Translations under genes and position numbers: made by a program | Notes under the pieces: generated by a model | What the model was told of the DNA's origin: nothing | Database searches by the model: none | What the model saw: the letters and a program-made list of their open reading frames with translations, nothing else | Part shown: piece after piece, positions 35,550 through 43,011 of the stretch | How the letters are laid out: each line of letters opens with the position of its first letter | Position numbering within the stretch: the stretch's first letter is position 1 | Source of the DNA: CAUZWH01 sp965224275 | GTDB taxonomy: Bacteria > Pseudomonadota > Alphaproteobacteria > SHVV01 | DNA: 64,000 bases | Assembly: GCA_965224275.1 (NCBI GenBank) | Contig: CBDCYR010000015.1 | Location: forward strand, 372,001-436,000 | Direction: 5' to 3'

Positions 35550-36365
35550 CTAGAAGTTGCGATCGCGCCACTCGAATGCGGCTTTGACACCTCGCTCCTT
35601 GCGGATCCGGCCCCAGGTCCGCATCGCGCCGTCGGTCAGGTGCGCGAAAATGTTGAGATCATAGGATTGACGAACCGCGCTGAGGATGCCTGAGATTTCG
35701 AATGCGCGATTAACGGCGAGCTTGCCGAAATAGAGGGTCTCGGCCGGCATCTTGGCGATGGTTCCGACCAGGTTTTGGGTTTCGGTTGCAAGGTCGGCGC
35801 GCGCGACCACGCGATTGACCATGCCGAGGCTGTGCGCCCGCTCGGCGCTGATGTTCTGGGACGTAAAGATCAGCTCTTTGGCTTTGCGCATGCCGAGTGT
35901 CCACGGCAGGAACGCCATGAGAATGGCACCGAACCGTGATTCGGGAAGCCCGAACTCGGTGTCATCCGCGGCAATGATGAGATCGCAGGAATCCGCCAGA
36001 TCGAGGCCACCGGCAATGCAGTAGCCATGGACCGATGCGACAACCGGCTTTTGATTGCGCCAAAGATGCTCCACCCAATGCGCCGAGTAGGTCTCCTGGT
36101 AGCGTTTGTGCATTTTGTAGCCATCCTCATCGAGCACCCAACCGGTCTCGGCGGGATCTGGCGAGACGTCGTAGCCCGAGCAGAAGGCCCTGCCCTCACC
36201 CCGGATCAGGATAACCGAAACGTTTTCGTCGGCCTCCGCGGCGTCAGCCGCGGCACAAATCTCGTCGCGCATCGGCCGATGCATGGCGTTGAGCTTGTCG
36301 GGTCGATTAAGTGTGATCGCCGCGACGCCATCGGCCGCCTCGTATTTGATGAACTCGTAGGTCAC
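35550..36365 (-). CDS. Enoyl-CoA hydratase/isomerase-family protein (2)
   Basis: 271 aa, starting at GTG 36365 (VTYEFIKYEAADGVAAITLN) with an AAGGAAG site. The frame stays open upstream through the CTAG palindrome, but those codons are not conserved. Crotonase motifs are AFCSGYDV and GYCIAGGLDLADSCD, again with Asp replacing the first catalytic Glu; GLPESRFGA keeps the second. It is a paralogue of the protein at 32551 and is encoded convergently to the synthetase gene, 17 bp away. Confidence 0.87.
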   Translation of the reverse strand: MTYEFIKYEAADGVAAITLNRPDKLNAMHRPMRDEICAAADAAEADENVSVILIRGEGRAFCSGYDVSPDPAETGWVLDEDGYKMHKRYQETYSAHWVEHLWRNQKPVVASVHGYCIAGGLDLADSCDLIIAADDTEFGLPESRFGAILMAFLPWTLGMRKAKELIFTSQNISAERAHSLGMVNRVVARADLATETQNLVGTIAKMPAETLYFGKLAVNRAFEISGILSAVRQSYDLNIFAHLTDGAMRTWGRIRKERGVKAAFEWRDRNF

Positions 36366-36391
36366 GGTCTCTTCCTTCTTGTTGAGCCCCT

Positions 36392-36412
36392 CTCGTGGAT
36401 GAAATCCACTAG
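36392..36412. repeat. CTAG-associated 13-bp palindrome, copy 3
   Basis: TGGATGAAATCCA (36396-36408) with CTAG on the right (36409-36412) and CTCG, one base off, on the left. On the minus strand its TAG is the stop codon of the second Rieske oxygenase. The hydratase coding region starts just beyond. Confidence 0.8.
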
Positions 36413-37668
36413 TTGCCGAGGTCGACAGTTTCTTTGGCTCTCGCACGTAATAGGTTGCGGTCGGTTTTTGGGTCCGGCTCGACGGGAATTTCGAGCAGTC
36501 TGTTGCCGCAATTGGTGACGATGCGCTGGCCGCCGAGATCGAGCAACCCGCCCGGGCTGGCGCCGGTCTTCACGGCCTCGATGCCGTTGCGCAGCAATCG
36601 TCGAAACATGGATACACCGTCATCGGTATGCGCCAGATTTTGGAACATCCGGTCGGCAATCGCGCCCTGCGAAACGAAGATGTCGTGGTCGCCTGGGACC
36701 CGCTGGCGCTCCTCGTAGGCGCGGTCGGCCTCCTGCCCGAATGTCAACACCTGCTGCATGTAGGCGTCCACGTCGACACCTTCTTTGAATAACCAAAGCC
36801 GGAAGGTCGTTGTATGGCGGTCGTCCTGCGGCACCACCCAGCGGATTGCGGTTGGCTTATCCCATCCCGGCCACTTACTCGGATCGGGATCGGCGGCACC
36901 GAACTGCACCATATTGGGCATGATGTAATCGAGCACGTTGAGCCAAACTTTGGTCGGGTCCTGAAGTCGGCGAATCTCAAACACGTTGAGACCAAGTTGC
37001 GTCTCGTGCCAATCCCACTGTGCGGGCAGCGCATACTCCTCGGCGAACTGCGCACCGGCGAGCTTGGTGTGGAGGAAGAAGATGTGCGCGGGGTCGACGC
37101 TGTTATCGGACATCTGGACCCAATTGCAGGCGAGGTCGACCTTGAGGCCGACTTCGTAACGAAACCCTGCGAGCGCGAGCGAGTCGAAATCGGGAAATGC
37201 CGGCTTGTGGTTGGGCGGTCCGAAATAAGCGAACACGAGGCCGTGCACTTCGTGGGTGGGATAGGCCCCGTGGCAAATGCGCGCCCGCGCCGTGCTCTCG
37301 GACGGCTCCGCCGGCGTCTCGAGCAGGCGGCCATCGATGTCGTAGTGCCAGCCGTGGTAGCAGCAGCGAATCCCGCGCGTCTCGATGCGGCCATATTCAA
37401 GCGACACGCCACGGTGGCTGCATTGCAGCGCGAGCAGGCCGACCCGGCCTGATTTGTCGCGAAAGACCACCAAGTCTTCGCCGAGAACCCGGATGCGAAC
37501 CGGCAGATCCTTGAGATCGGTGGCCAGCGCGACCGGGTGCCAGAAACGTCTGAGGTATTCGCCGCCCGCGGTTCCCTTGCCGACCTCGGTCAATTCATCA
37601 ATCGGCTCGGGATTGGGTGCTTGGTGGTAATAGCCGCCAAACGGCGTCGGACCTCGATCGGTACTCAT
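36409..37668 (-). CDS. Rieske non-heme iron oxygenase (2), phthalate/vanillate-type
   Basis: 419 aa from MSTDRGPTPFGG, with GGGAGA in front. The Rieske motif is CSHRGVSLEYG...CCYHGWHYD, and the mononuclear iron site is QMSDNSVDPAHIFFLH (D, H, H). The C-terminal region GHEAD-like and TFRLWLFKEGVDVD belongs to the one-component (class IA) group such as phthalate and vanillate oxygenases, which need only a reductase. No reductase is encoded in the window. The stop codon TAG falls inside the palindrome at 36392-36412. Confidence 0.87.
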   Translation of the reverse strand: MSTDRGPTPFGGYYHQAPNPEPIDELTEVGKGTAGGEYLRRFWHPVALATDLKDLPVRIRVLGEDLVVFRDKSGRVGLLALQCSHRGVSLEYGRIETRGIRCCYHGWHYDIDGRLLETPAEPSESTARARICHGAYPTHEVHGLVFAYFGPPNHKPAFPDFDSLALAGFRYEVGLKVDLACNWVQMSDNSVDPAHIFFLHTKLAGAQFAEEYALPAQWDWHETQLGLNVFEIRRLQDPTKVWLNVLDYIMPNMVQFGAADPDPSKWPGWDKPTAIRWVVPQDDRHTTTFRLWLFKEGVDVDAYMQQVLTFGQEADRAYEERQRVPGDHDIFVSQGAIADRMFQNLAHTDDGVSMFRRLLRNGIEAVKTGASPGGLLDLGGQRIVTNCGNRLLEIPVEPDPKTDRNLLRARAKETVDLGN

Positions 37669-37844
37669 CGACCACATCTCCCGTCGCGCCCGACATTAAG
37701 CCGGATCTCGGGCTGTTAGTGTAGCTGATGGACGGTGTTGGTGGGTCGATGCAGCAGTTGATAGGCGGCGAGCAATCGAGATCCCGAAGGCGGGGATTGA
37801 GCCAACGATCCCTATCGCTTACCGGCCGACATAGAATTGTTCGG

Positions 37845-37866
37845 ACCCGATCCGCTGGGATCGGGT
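37845..37866. other. Hairpin downstream of mlaC
   Basis: ACCCGATC and GATCGGGT are an 8-bp perfect inverted repeat with a six-base loop, 25 bp after the end of the mlaC gene (minus strand). It has no T tract, so it may be a stabilising stem rather than a full terminator. The rest of 37669-37891 shows nothing else. Confidence 0.35.
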
Positions 37867-37891
37867 GGTTCGGCGCTGCCGCCGAAGTTTT

Positions 37892-38518
37892 CTACTTCGC
37901 GTTGGCGAGTTGGTCGGAGGATGAGCGCGAGACGATTCGACGCAGGCGGTTGATCAGCGATCCGATCCCCTTGCGCCGCGCCACTGAATCGAATTCCGCA
38001 CGTTTGGTGAGGATCAGGCTGATGCCCTCGACCATCACATCGACGATCGCAGGCGCGCCGCCAACCCGCTCGACCCGGAAGCCGACGTTAAGTGCGGGTC
38101 CCCTGGCGGGAACGATGCGCGAGTTGACGAGACTGACGCCCGCTCCGAGCGAGCGTTGATTGACGACCTCGAATCGTTCGCCGGAATAGCCGGTAAAACG
38201 ACCGGCATAGAGTTCAACGACATAGCGTGGGAACAGATCGAGATAGGCGGCTTGTTGATCGGGTGTCGCGCGTTTCCAATGGCGCCCGAGCACAAAGCGT
38301 CCCAATCGTTTGGTGTTGAAGGCGCGCTCGAAAAGGGCGGTCAGACGCCGCTCGCGTTCGACCCGATCGAGATCCTGCTGCAAGATCGTGATGACTTGAT
38401 TGCCGATCCCGGAAACGAAGGTTGCCGCCTCGCCGGCAGCGTCGCTCCGTGCGCTCGCCGTACCGACGCCCGCGCCGACTAGGAATACAATACCGATTGC
38501 CGCGACCAATCCCCGCAT
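37892..38518 (-). CDS. mlaC: MlaC-type phospholipid-binding protein
   Basis: 208 aa with an N-terminal signal MRGLVAAIGIVFLVGAGVGT ending near ASA. The MlaC/Ttg2D core is plain: TKRLGRFVLGRHWKRATPDQ, FPRYVVELYAGRFTGYSGE and PAIVDVMVEGISL. MlaC shuttles phospholipids between the outer-membrane Mla complex and the inner-membrane MlaFEDB pump. Those partner genes are not beside it. The start at 38518 follows GGAGG. Confidence 0.87.
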   Translation of the reverse strand: MRGLVAAIGIVFLVGAGVGTASARSDAAGEAATFVSGIGNQVITILQQDLDRVERERRLTALFERAFNTKRLGRFVLGRHWKRATPDQQAAYLDLFPRYVVELYAGRFTGYSGERFEVVNQRSLGAGVSLVNSRIVPARGPALNVGFRVERVGGAPAIVDVMVEGISLILTKRAEFDSVARRKGIGSLINRLRRIVSRSSSDQLANAK

Positions 38519-38803
38519 CGCTTGTCCTCCGATTTCTTCCCCGTAGGCCCCTTTTTGGACCATTTACAGAATTTCGTCTGTGATTGGGGTCACAGTTTGT
38601 TCTCATCGGGGTGAAATCGTGGTTAATCCATGCGAAAATTACAATCTAGGATAGAAAATCAGACGATTCTTTCTTCAATTCGTAAATTATCCGCGCATGA
38701 TAGTCCATCATGTCGCTTGCACCGCCAGAACTAACCGCGCTCGTGGGACCTTGGAACGGCAATGCAGGGCGGGATATCCGAATGGGCTTAGTGATCGCTT
38801 CTC
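38519..38803. other. Intergenic region, no gene recognised
   Basis: 285 bp upstream of mlaC, AT-richer than its surroundings near 38630-38700 (several AAAATT/GATAGAAAATC stretches). It should contain the mlaC promoter. No RNA gene is recognised. Confidence 0.4.
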
Positions 38804-39028
38804 TCACGGCTTAGGGTGAACAAGTCGGCCGCGCTTTCGACCTGATGCCGACAGCATCACGCGCCACAACATTTGAAAGTTGCAGTGTGTGCAGGTCGAG
38901 AGTTCGAGCCACCCGCCCTGGGGTAGTTCGTCCCCCTCTTTGGTCCATGTCTGAGGAACGTTCTCGCCACACCGACCACACGCAAAACGCTTCCGCCCAT
39001 ATGCTGGGCTGGCACTGCGAACTACCAT
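38804..39028 (-). CDS. Small zinc-ribbon-like hypothetical protein
   Basis: 74 aa with two CxxC pairs, ACGRCGENV and TCTHCNFQM, separated by about 29 residues, an arrangement that can bind one zinc ion. Nothing else about it is familiar. A start is uncertain (MVVRSASPAYG). The frame is short, so it may be spurious, but the spacing of cysteines argues for a real gene. Confidence 0.4.
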   Translation of the reverse strand: MVVRSASPAYGRKRFACGRCGENVPQTWTKEGDELPQGGWLELSTCTHCNFQMLWRVMLSASGRKRGRLVHPKP

Positions 39029-39200
39029 TACGCCCCGTCCTATTTTTAACAGGTTAGTCCCGCTGGTGCGGATGGTCTGTTAGGACGGGTCCCCCTCTAG
39101 ATGCGTAACATGCCTAGTGTTTTTCGACCTGACCGCGCACCCGTTTTGTTAGATCGGAATCGCCACCGTTCCCTCAACAGCGGGAAATCGGCCCAGGCAG
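39029..39200. other. Intergenic region, no gene recognised
   Basis: 172 bp between the small zinc-ribbon ORF and the anti-sigma-like gene, both on the minus strand. No terminator with a T tract, RNA gene or conserved motif was seen. Confidence 0.3.
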
Positions 39201-39548
39201 CTAAGCAAAGATCTTCCTGTAAAAGAATCGCAATCCGATCAGGCCCATCGCGAGCAAGATTGTGACGTTGTTCAAGGGCGAGAGGATCTCGGCCAGCCAC
39301 GGGCTATCCAGATTGACCAACGGTTGGGTGAGGCCGTGCGCTAGCAGGAGAACAGCGGCTTGCAGCGGTGCCGCGAGCAACCAGACGATAGCAGCCAAGG
39401 CCAGGACCAAACAGATCCAACCGATCATAGTCCGCCGCCTCAGCCTATCGGTTTGCGACATCACCTTTGCGGCAAACGCAGACCCGGGCAGATCTTCGTC
39501 GGCTTTGGCAAACAGAGCTTGAAGGGTGGGATCTCGATCCTCGGTCAT
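39201..39548 (-). CDS. Membrane protein co-encoded with the ECF sigma factor (anti-sigma candidate)
   Basis: 115 aa from MTEDRDPTLQALFAKADEDL, with two hydrophobic segments (MIGWICLVLALAAIVWLLAA and NVTILLAMGLIGLRF). The ATG overlaps the end of the sigma gene as ATGA, implying translational coupling. The N-terminal soluble helix and two helices after it fit a membrane anti-sigma factor, but no zinc-binding motif (HxxxCxxC) is present, so the family is not certain. Confidence 0.55.
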   Translation of the reverse strand: MTEDRDPTLQALFAKADEDLPGSAFAAKVMSQTDRLRRRTMIGWICLVLALAAIVWLLAAPLQAAVLLLAHGLTQPLVNLDSPWLAEILSPLNNVTILLAMGLIGLRFFYRKIFA

Positions 39549-40114
39549 CGCGCTTCCTCCCGACCCGCTATTTCGTTGTAGGCCGACAATATCTGCTGCA
39601 AGCGCTGGGTGCCGCGGCGGATGTGGGACTTGACGGTACCCAGCGGGAGGTCGATGAGTTCTGCGATTTCCGCGTGAGTCATACCATCGTGATAGGAGAG
39701 AACAATGCAAAGCCGGACCCGGCTGGATAGCGTTGCCAGCGCGCGGTCCAGGTCCACCGCAACACCGGTTGCAGCGGGCTGCACGCCCATCGTTTCGTCA
39801 TAGTCGTCGGCGTCGTGCAAGGCATCGTTGGTCCGCAGATGTTGCAGCCAAATGTTGATTGCCAGACGTTTTAGCCAGCCAGCGAAACGGCCCGGTTGCC
39901 GTAAATGGCGGATTTTTCGCCAGGCTTGCAAGAACACCTCTTGCGCTAAGTCGTCTGCCAAGGTGATGTCGTTGCAGCAGCGCCGCATCAAATTACGAAT
40001 CCACGACTGGCGGCGCAGCACCAGTTCGGCAAACGCGTCGCGATCGCCATTGCGAGCCAAACCGACCACCAACGCTTCCGGACTTTTGGCGTAGGAGCCT
40101 GGTGCTGGAGCCAA
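39545..40114 (-). CDS. ECF sigma factor (RNA polymerase sigma-70 family)
   Basis: 189 aa. Region 2 is DRDAFAELVLRRQSWIRNLM and LADDLAQEVFLQAWRKI; region 4 is LSYHDGMTHAEIAELIDLPL followed by GTVKSHIRRGTQRL. It is a typical extracytoplasmic-function sigma factor that redirects transcription after a signal. It is preceded 5 bp away by the DUF6249-like gene and overlaps the membrane gene at 39201, so the three form one operon. Confidence 0.9.
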   Translation of the reverse strand: MAPAPGSYAKSPEALVVGLARNGDRDAFAELVLRRQSWIRNLMRRCCNDITLADDLAQEVFLQAWRKIRHLRQPGRFAGWLKRLAINIWLQHLRTNDALHDADDYDETMGVQPAATGVAVDLDRALATLSSRVRLCIVLSYHDGMTHAEIAELIDLPLGTVKSHIRRGTQRLQQILSAYNEIAGREEAR

Positions 40115-40119
40115 AGTTG

Positions 40120-40563
40120 CTATGCCATGGGCGGCGTTGGCAGTGTGGGCGCCGCAGCGTCCTCCTCTTGGTACGAGCGTTCAATGGATTTTGCCGCAAC
40201 CAAGAGACCGATGCCGACACAAGCGATGAGGGCGGCAGCGCCCAACAGGGGAAGCAGCACATCTTCGGATTGCAGGCCGATAAACCACCCCAGCAACGCC
40301 ACACCGGGCGCGACAAATAGGACGATCAACCCGGATACCTTCAAGTCGTGATCCAGGCGTTTGCTGCCGCCGCCGTTTAGCGACAACAGCTTTTCCATAA
40401 GCGCTTGATCGATGGCTTTGTCGCTTTCGATCATACGCCGTAGCGTTTCGTGTTTCGCTTCCCGTTCGCGAATAGCATACCAAATGCCTGCTATCACAAC
40501 CGCGGCGATAAAGGCCCAAAACCCCAGGGCCCCCAATCCAGCTCCCAAACCCATATTTTCCAC
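40120..40563 (-). CDS. DUF6249-like membrane protein
   Basis: 147 aa with hydrophobic segments near residues 10-32 (ALGFWAFIAAVVIAGIWYAI) and two later ones (GLIVLFVAPGVALLGWFI, LGAAALIACVGIGLLVA). The cytoplasmic part REREAKHETLRRMIESDKAID is characteristic of DUF6249 proteins found upstream of ECF sigma genes. It is first in the operon. The IS256 element begins 40 bp before its start, so its promoter may be IS-derived. Confidence 0.7.
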   Translation of the reverse strand: MENMGLGAGLGALGFWAFIAAVVIAGIWYAIREREAKHETLRRMIESDKAIDQALMEKLLSLNGGGSKRLDHDLKVSGLIVLFVAPGVALLGWFIGLQSEDVLLPLLGAAALIACVGIGLLVAAKSIERSYQEEDAAAPTLPTPPMA

Positions 40564-40595
40564 ATCGTTCTCCCTGGTTTGATGGTCTACTTAGA

Positions 40596-40603
40596 TATAG
40601 ATG
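40596..40603. repeat. Target duplication of the IS256-family element (left)
   Basis: TATAGATG occurs at 40596-40603 and again at 42053-42060, exactly flanking the element. This is the 8-bp duplication expected for IS256. Confidence 0.9.
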
Positions 40604-42052
40604 GGTCGTGTCCCAGGACGTGGTGTAGGAGTTGTTGGAGCCTCTGTTAGCTGTGGGTAGGCGGCTTGCCGTAGCGACCGCCGAGAGTCTGGCGTAGGCA
40701 AGCCGGCTATCCACAGCGGAGGCCATCGCGGTTCCGGTTTAGGGTTGGGCTAGTGCAAACCAACCTGACCCGAAGGAGAACCACGATGACCCAGGACATG
40801 ATGACCCTGCGCGCGCTTTTGGAGAAGAGCTCCGATGCCGATCTGCTTCGCGAGATGATCGGCTTCACGGCCGAGCGGCTGATGGCACTGGAGGTCGAGG
40901 GCCTGACCGGCGCCGCTCACGGCGAGCGCTCGGCGGATCGTATCACCCACCGCAACGGCTACCGCGACCGGTCCTGGGAGACGCGGGCCGGCACGGTCGA
41001 GCTGAAGATCCCGAAGCTGAGGAAGGGGAGCTACTTCCCGGGCTTCCTGGAGCCGCGGCGGATGGCCGAGAAGGCGCTGGCTGCGGTGATCCAGGAGGCC
41101 TACATCCAGGGCGTGTCGACCCGCTCGGTCGACGACCTGGTGCAGGCCATGGGCATGTCGGGCGTCTCCAAGAGCCAGGTCTCCAGGCTGTGCGGCGAGA
41201 TCGACGATAAGGTCAACGGCTTCCTCGATCGATCGCTGGAGGGCGACTGGCCCTATCTGTGGCTCGACGCAACCTATGTAAAGGTGCGCGAGGCCGGGCG
41301 CATCGTCTCGGTCGCGGTGACCGTGGCTGTGGCCGTCAACGACCAGGGCCGCCGCGAGGTCCTGGGCATGGCGATCGGCGCGTCTGAGGCCGAGGCCTTC
41401 TGGACCGAGTTCCTGCGCTCGCTGGCCCGGCGCGGGCTGCGCGGCGTGAAGCTGGTGATCTCCGACGACCACAAGGGCCTGAAGGCCGCCGCGACCCGGA
41501 TCCTCGGCGCCACATGGCAGCGCTGCCGCGTGCACTTCGCCCGCAACCTGCTGGCCCATGCCGGCCGCCAGGGCCGGCGCGTCGTCTCCGCCTTCGTCGC
41601 CACCGCCTTCGCCCAGGAGGACGCCGACAGCGCGAAGGTCCAGTGGCGCCAGGTCGCCGACCAGCTCAGGCTCAAGGTGCCCAAGCTGGCAGTTCTCATG
41701 GACGAAGCCGAGCACGACGTCCTCGCCTACATGAGCTTCCCCAGGGAGCACCGCCAGAAATTGCACTCCACAAACCCGATCGAACGGCTCCATGCCGAGG
41801 TCAAGCGTCGCACCAACGTCGTCGGTATCTTTCCCAACGAAGCCGCCATCACACGGCTCGTCGGCGCCATCCTTCTCGAGCAGAACGACGAGTGGGCCGT
41901 CTCAAGGAGATACATGACGCTGGAATCCATCGCTCCGCTGAGCGATGATGTCCCCATCACGCTGCCCACCGTGGCAGCCTGAACGTCCCGGCCCTACCCG
42001 CCGGGAGCAGCGTAGAGCGCAACGCTCTTACACCACTCCGCGGGACACGATC
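40604..42052 (+). mobile_element. IS256-family insertion sequence (1449 bp)
   Basis: The ends are GGTCGTGTCCCAGGACGTGG and, read inward from the right, GATCGTGTCCCGCGGAGTGG, giving about 23 of 28 matching bases. It has one transposase gene and exact 8-bp target duplications, so it is a complete, recent insertion. It sits between the DUF6249/sigma operon and the small ORF at 42235. Confidence 0.93.
40786..41982 (+). CDS. IS256-family transposase
   Basis: 398 aa. The DDE residues lie in LWLDATYVKV (D), LVISDDHKGL (D) and TNPIERLHAEVKRRTNVVG (E), with the characteristic IS256 TQLHSTNPIE-like stretch. The start at 40786 is supported by AAGGAG; the ORF could be extended to 40753. It reads away from the sigma operon. 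No stop or shift interrupts it. Confidence 0.95.
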   Translation: MTQDMMTLRALLEKSSDADLLREMIGFTAERLMALEVEGLTGAAHGERSADRITHRNGYRDRSWETRAGTVELKIPKLRKGSYFPGFLEPRRMAEKALAAVIQEAYIQGVSTRSVDDLVQAMGMSGVSKSQVSRLCGEIDDKVNGFLDRSLEGDWPYLWLDATYVKVREAGRIVSVAVTVAVAVNDQGRREVLGMAIGASEAEAFWTEFLRSLARRGLRGVKLVISDDHKGLKAAATRILGATWQRCRVHFARNLLAHAGRQGRRVVSAFVATAFAQEDADSAKVQWRQVADQLRLKVPKLAVLMDEAEHDVLAYMSFPREHRQKLHSTNPIERLHAEVKRRTNVVGIFPNEAAITRLVGAILLEQNDEWAVSRRYMTLESIAPLSDDVPITLPTVAA

Positions 42053-42234
42053 TATAGATGCGCGGCAGATCGATTTGGATGCACCTGGCAGACAGAGATA
42101 TGAAGAGGTACGCGGCACAGGATTCAGGAGGCGCGACGACCAGGCGCAACTCGCTACCTAAAGTGGAGCCGGGCGCTGGTGCATACTACGCGCCCAGCCC
42201 GCGGAACCGAGGGCTCGGGATCTGCGATACAAAC

Positions 42235-42579
42235 ATGTCCTTAAAGAAGTCGTACATCCGCTGGGAGGGCGCAACAGCCGCCGCCAGCTTTTATCTAATG
42301 ATAATCTCGATAGTCTCGGCTCTTTTTTCGACTGACCTCGCGGCAGCCTCAACCACGCAATCAGGGGTCAACGACCCTGCTGATTCGGGTCCTTGCAAAA
42401 GTGCGAAAGCCGCTGCCGATGAGACAGCGAGAGCTTTGACCCGGAGAATAAGAACGCTCGAAAGGTGCGTCCAATCGGGCGACATCACCGACGACTGCAC
42501 CCGAGAGTTCCAGCGTGTCACGCGCGAGCACGATAGACATCGTTTGACCGTGCGAAAAATAGGCACTACGTGCAACTAG
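42235..42579 (+). CDS. Hypothetical secreted protein
   Basis: 114 aa from MSLKKSYIRWEG. A hydrophobic stretch SFYLMIISIVSALFS is followed by DLAAAST, which may be a signal peptidase site. The mature part has cysteines in SGPCKSAK, LERCVQSG, TDDCTRE and TTCN, possibly forming disulfides. I do not recognise the family. The frame continues upstream of the chosen start toward the IS256 end, where it is not convincing. Confidence 0.45.
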   Translation: MSLKKSYIRWEGATAAASFYLMIISIVSALFSTDLAAASTTQSGVNDPADSGPCKSAKAAADETARALTRRIRTLERCVQSGDITDDCTREFQRVTREHDRHRLTVRKIGTTCN

Positions 42580-42725
42580 CTGCCGAAAGCCGGCACCAGC
42601 GACGCGCGAAACCAAGATTTGAGGCGGGCGAACGCCCTCACAGCTCAAATCGCTGATTCGGTCGGAAGTCGTTGGCGCGGTAAATGCGCGAGACGCCACC
42701 GGTGTCTTTTGCTAGATAGGAACAC

Positions 42726-42816
42726 GGATGGGTGGCCGAGTGGTCGAAGGCACCGGTCTTGAAAACCGGCAGGGGTTCATAGCTCCTCGTGGGTTCGAAT
42801 CCCACCCCATCCGCCA
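42726..42816 (+). tRNA. tRNA-Ser (anticodon UGA)
   Basis: 91 bases including the encoded CCA. Acceptor stem GGATGGG pairs with CCCATCC; the anticodon arm is CCGGT-CTTGAAA-ACCGG with TGA as anticodon; a long variable arm (CAGGGGTTCATAGCTCCTCG) is typical of serine tRNAs; the T arm is GTGGG-TTCGAAT-CCCAC. I found no duplicated 3' end nearby, so no integration site is evident. Confidence 0.95.
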
Positions 42817-43011
42817 ACTAATTTGCGTCAAGGCGTTTGCCCGCGTTCAGACGATATCTAGCAACCGGCCGAGTGACCGCTGTTACAGGCACACCATGGT
42901 TGGTGTGCCATGTTCCGCCGCAATTACCCACGAGGATATGGCAAAATCGGTAGGGCTCGCGCTGCTAGCGCGGGTTCCTACCGTTCTCAACGCCAGATAA
43001 TTGCACGACTG

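Noticed and set aside
40750..41793. Long minus-strand open frame within the IS256 element
   Set aside because: It mirrors the transposase gene and has no independent support.
42726..42816. tRNA-Ser as an integration site of a genomic island
   Set aside because: No duplicate of the tRNA 3' end and no integrase gene were found in the window.
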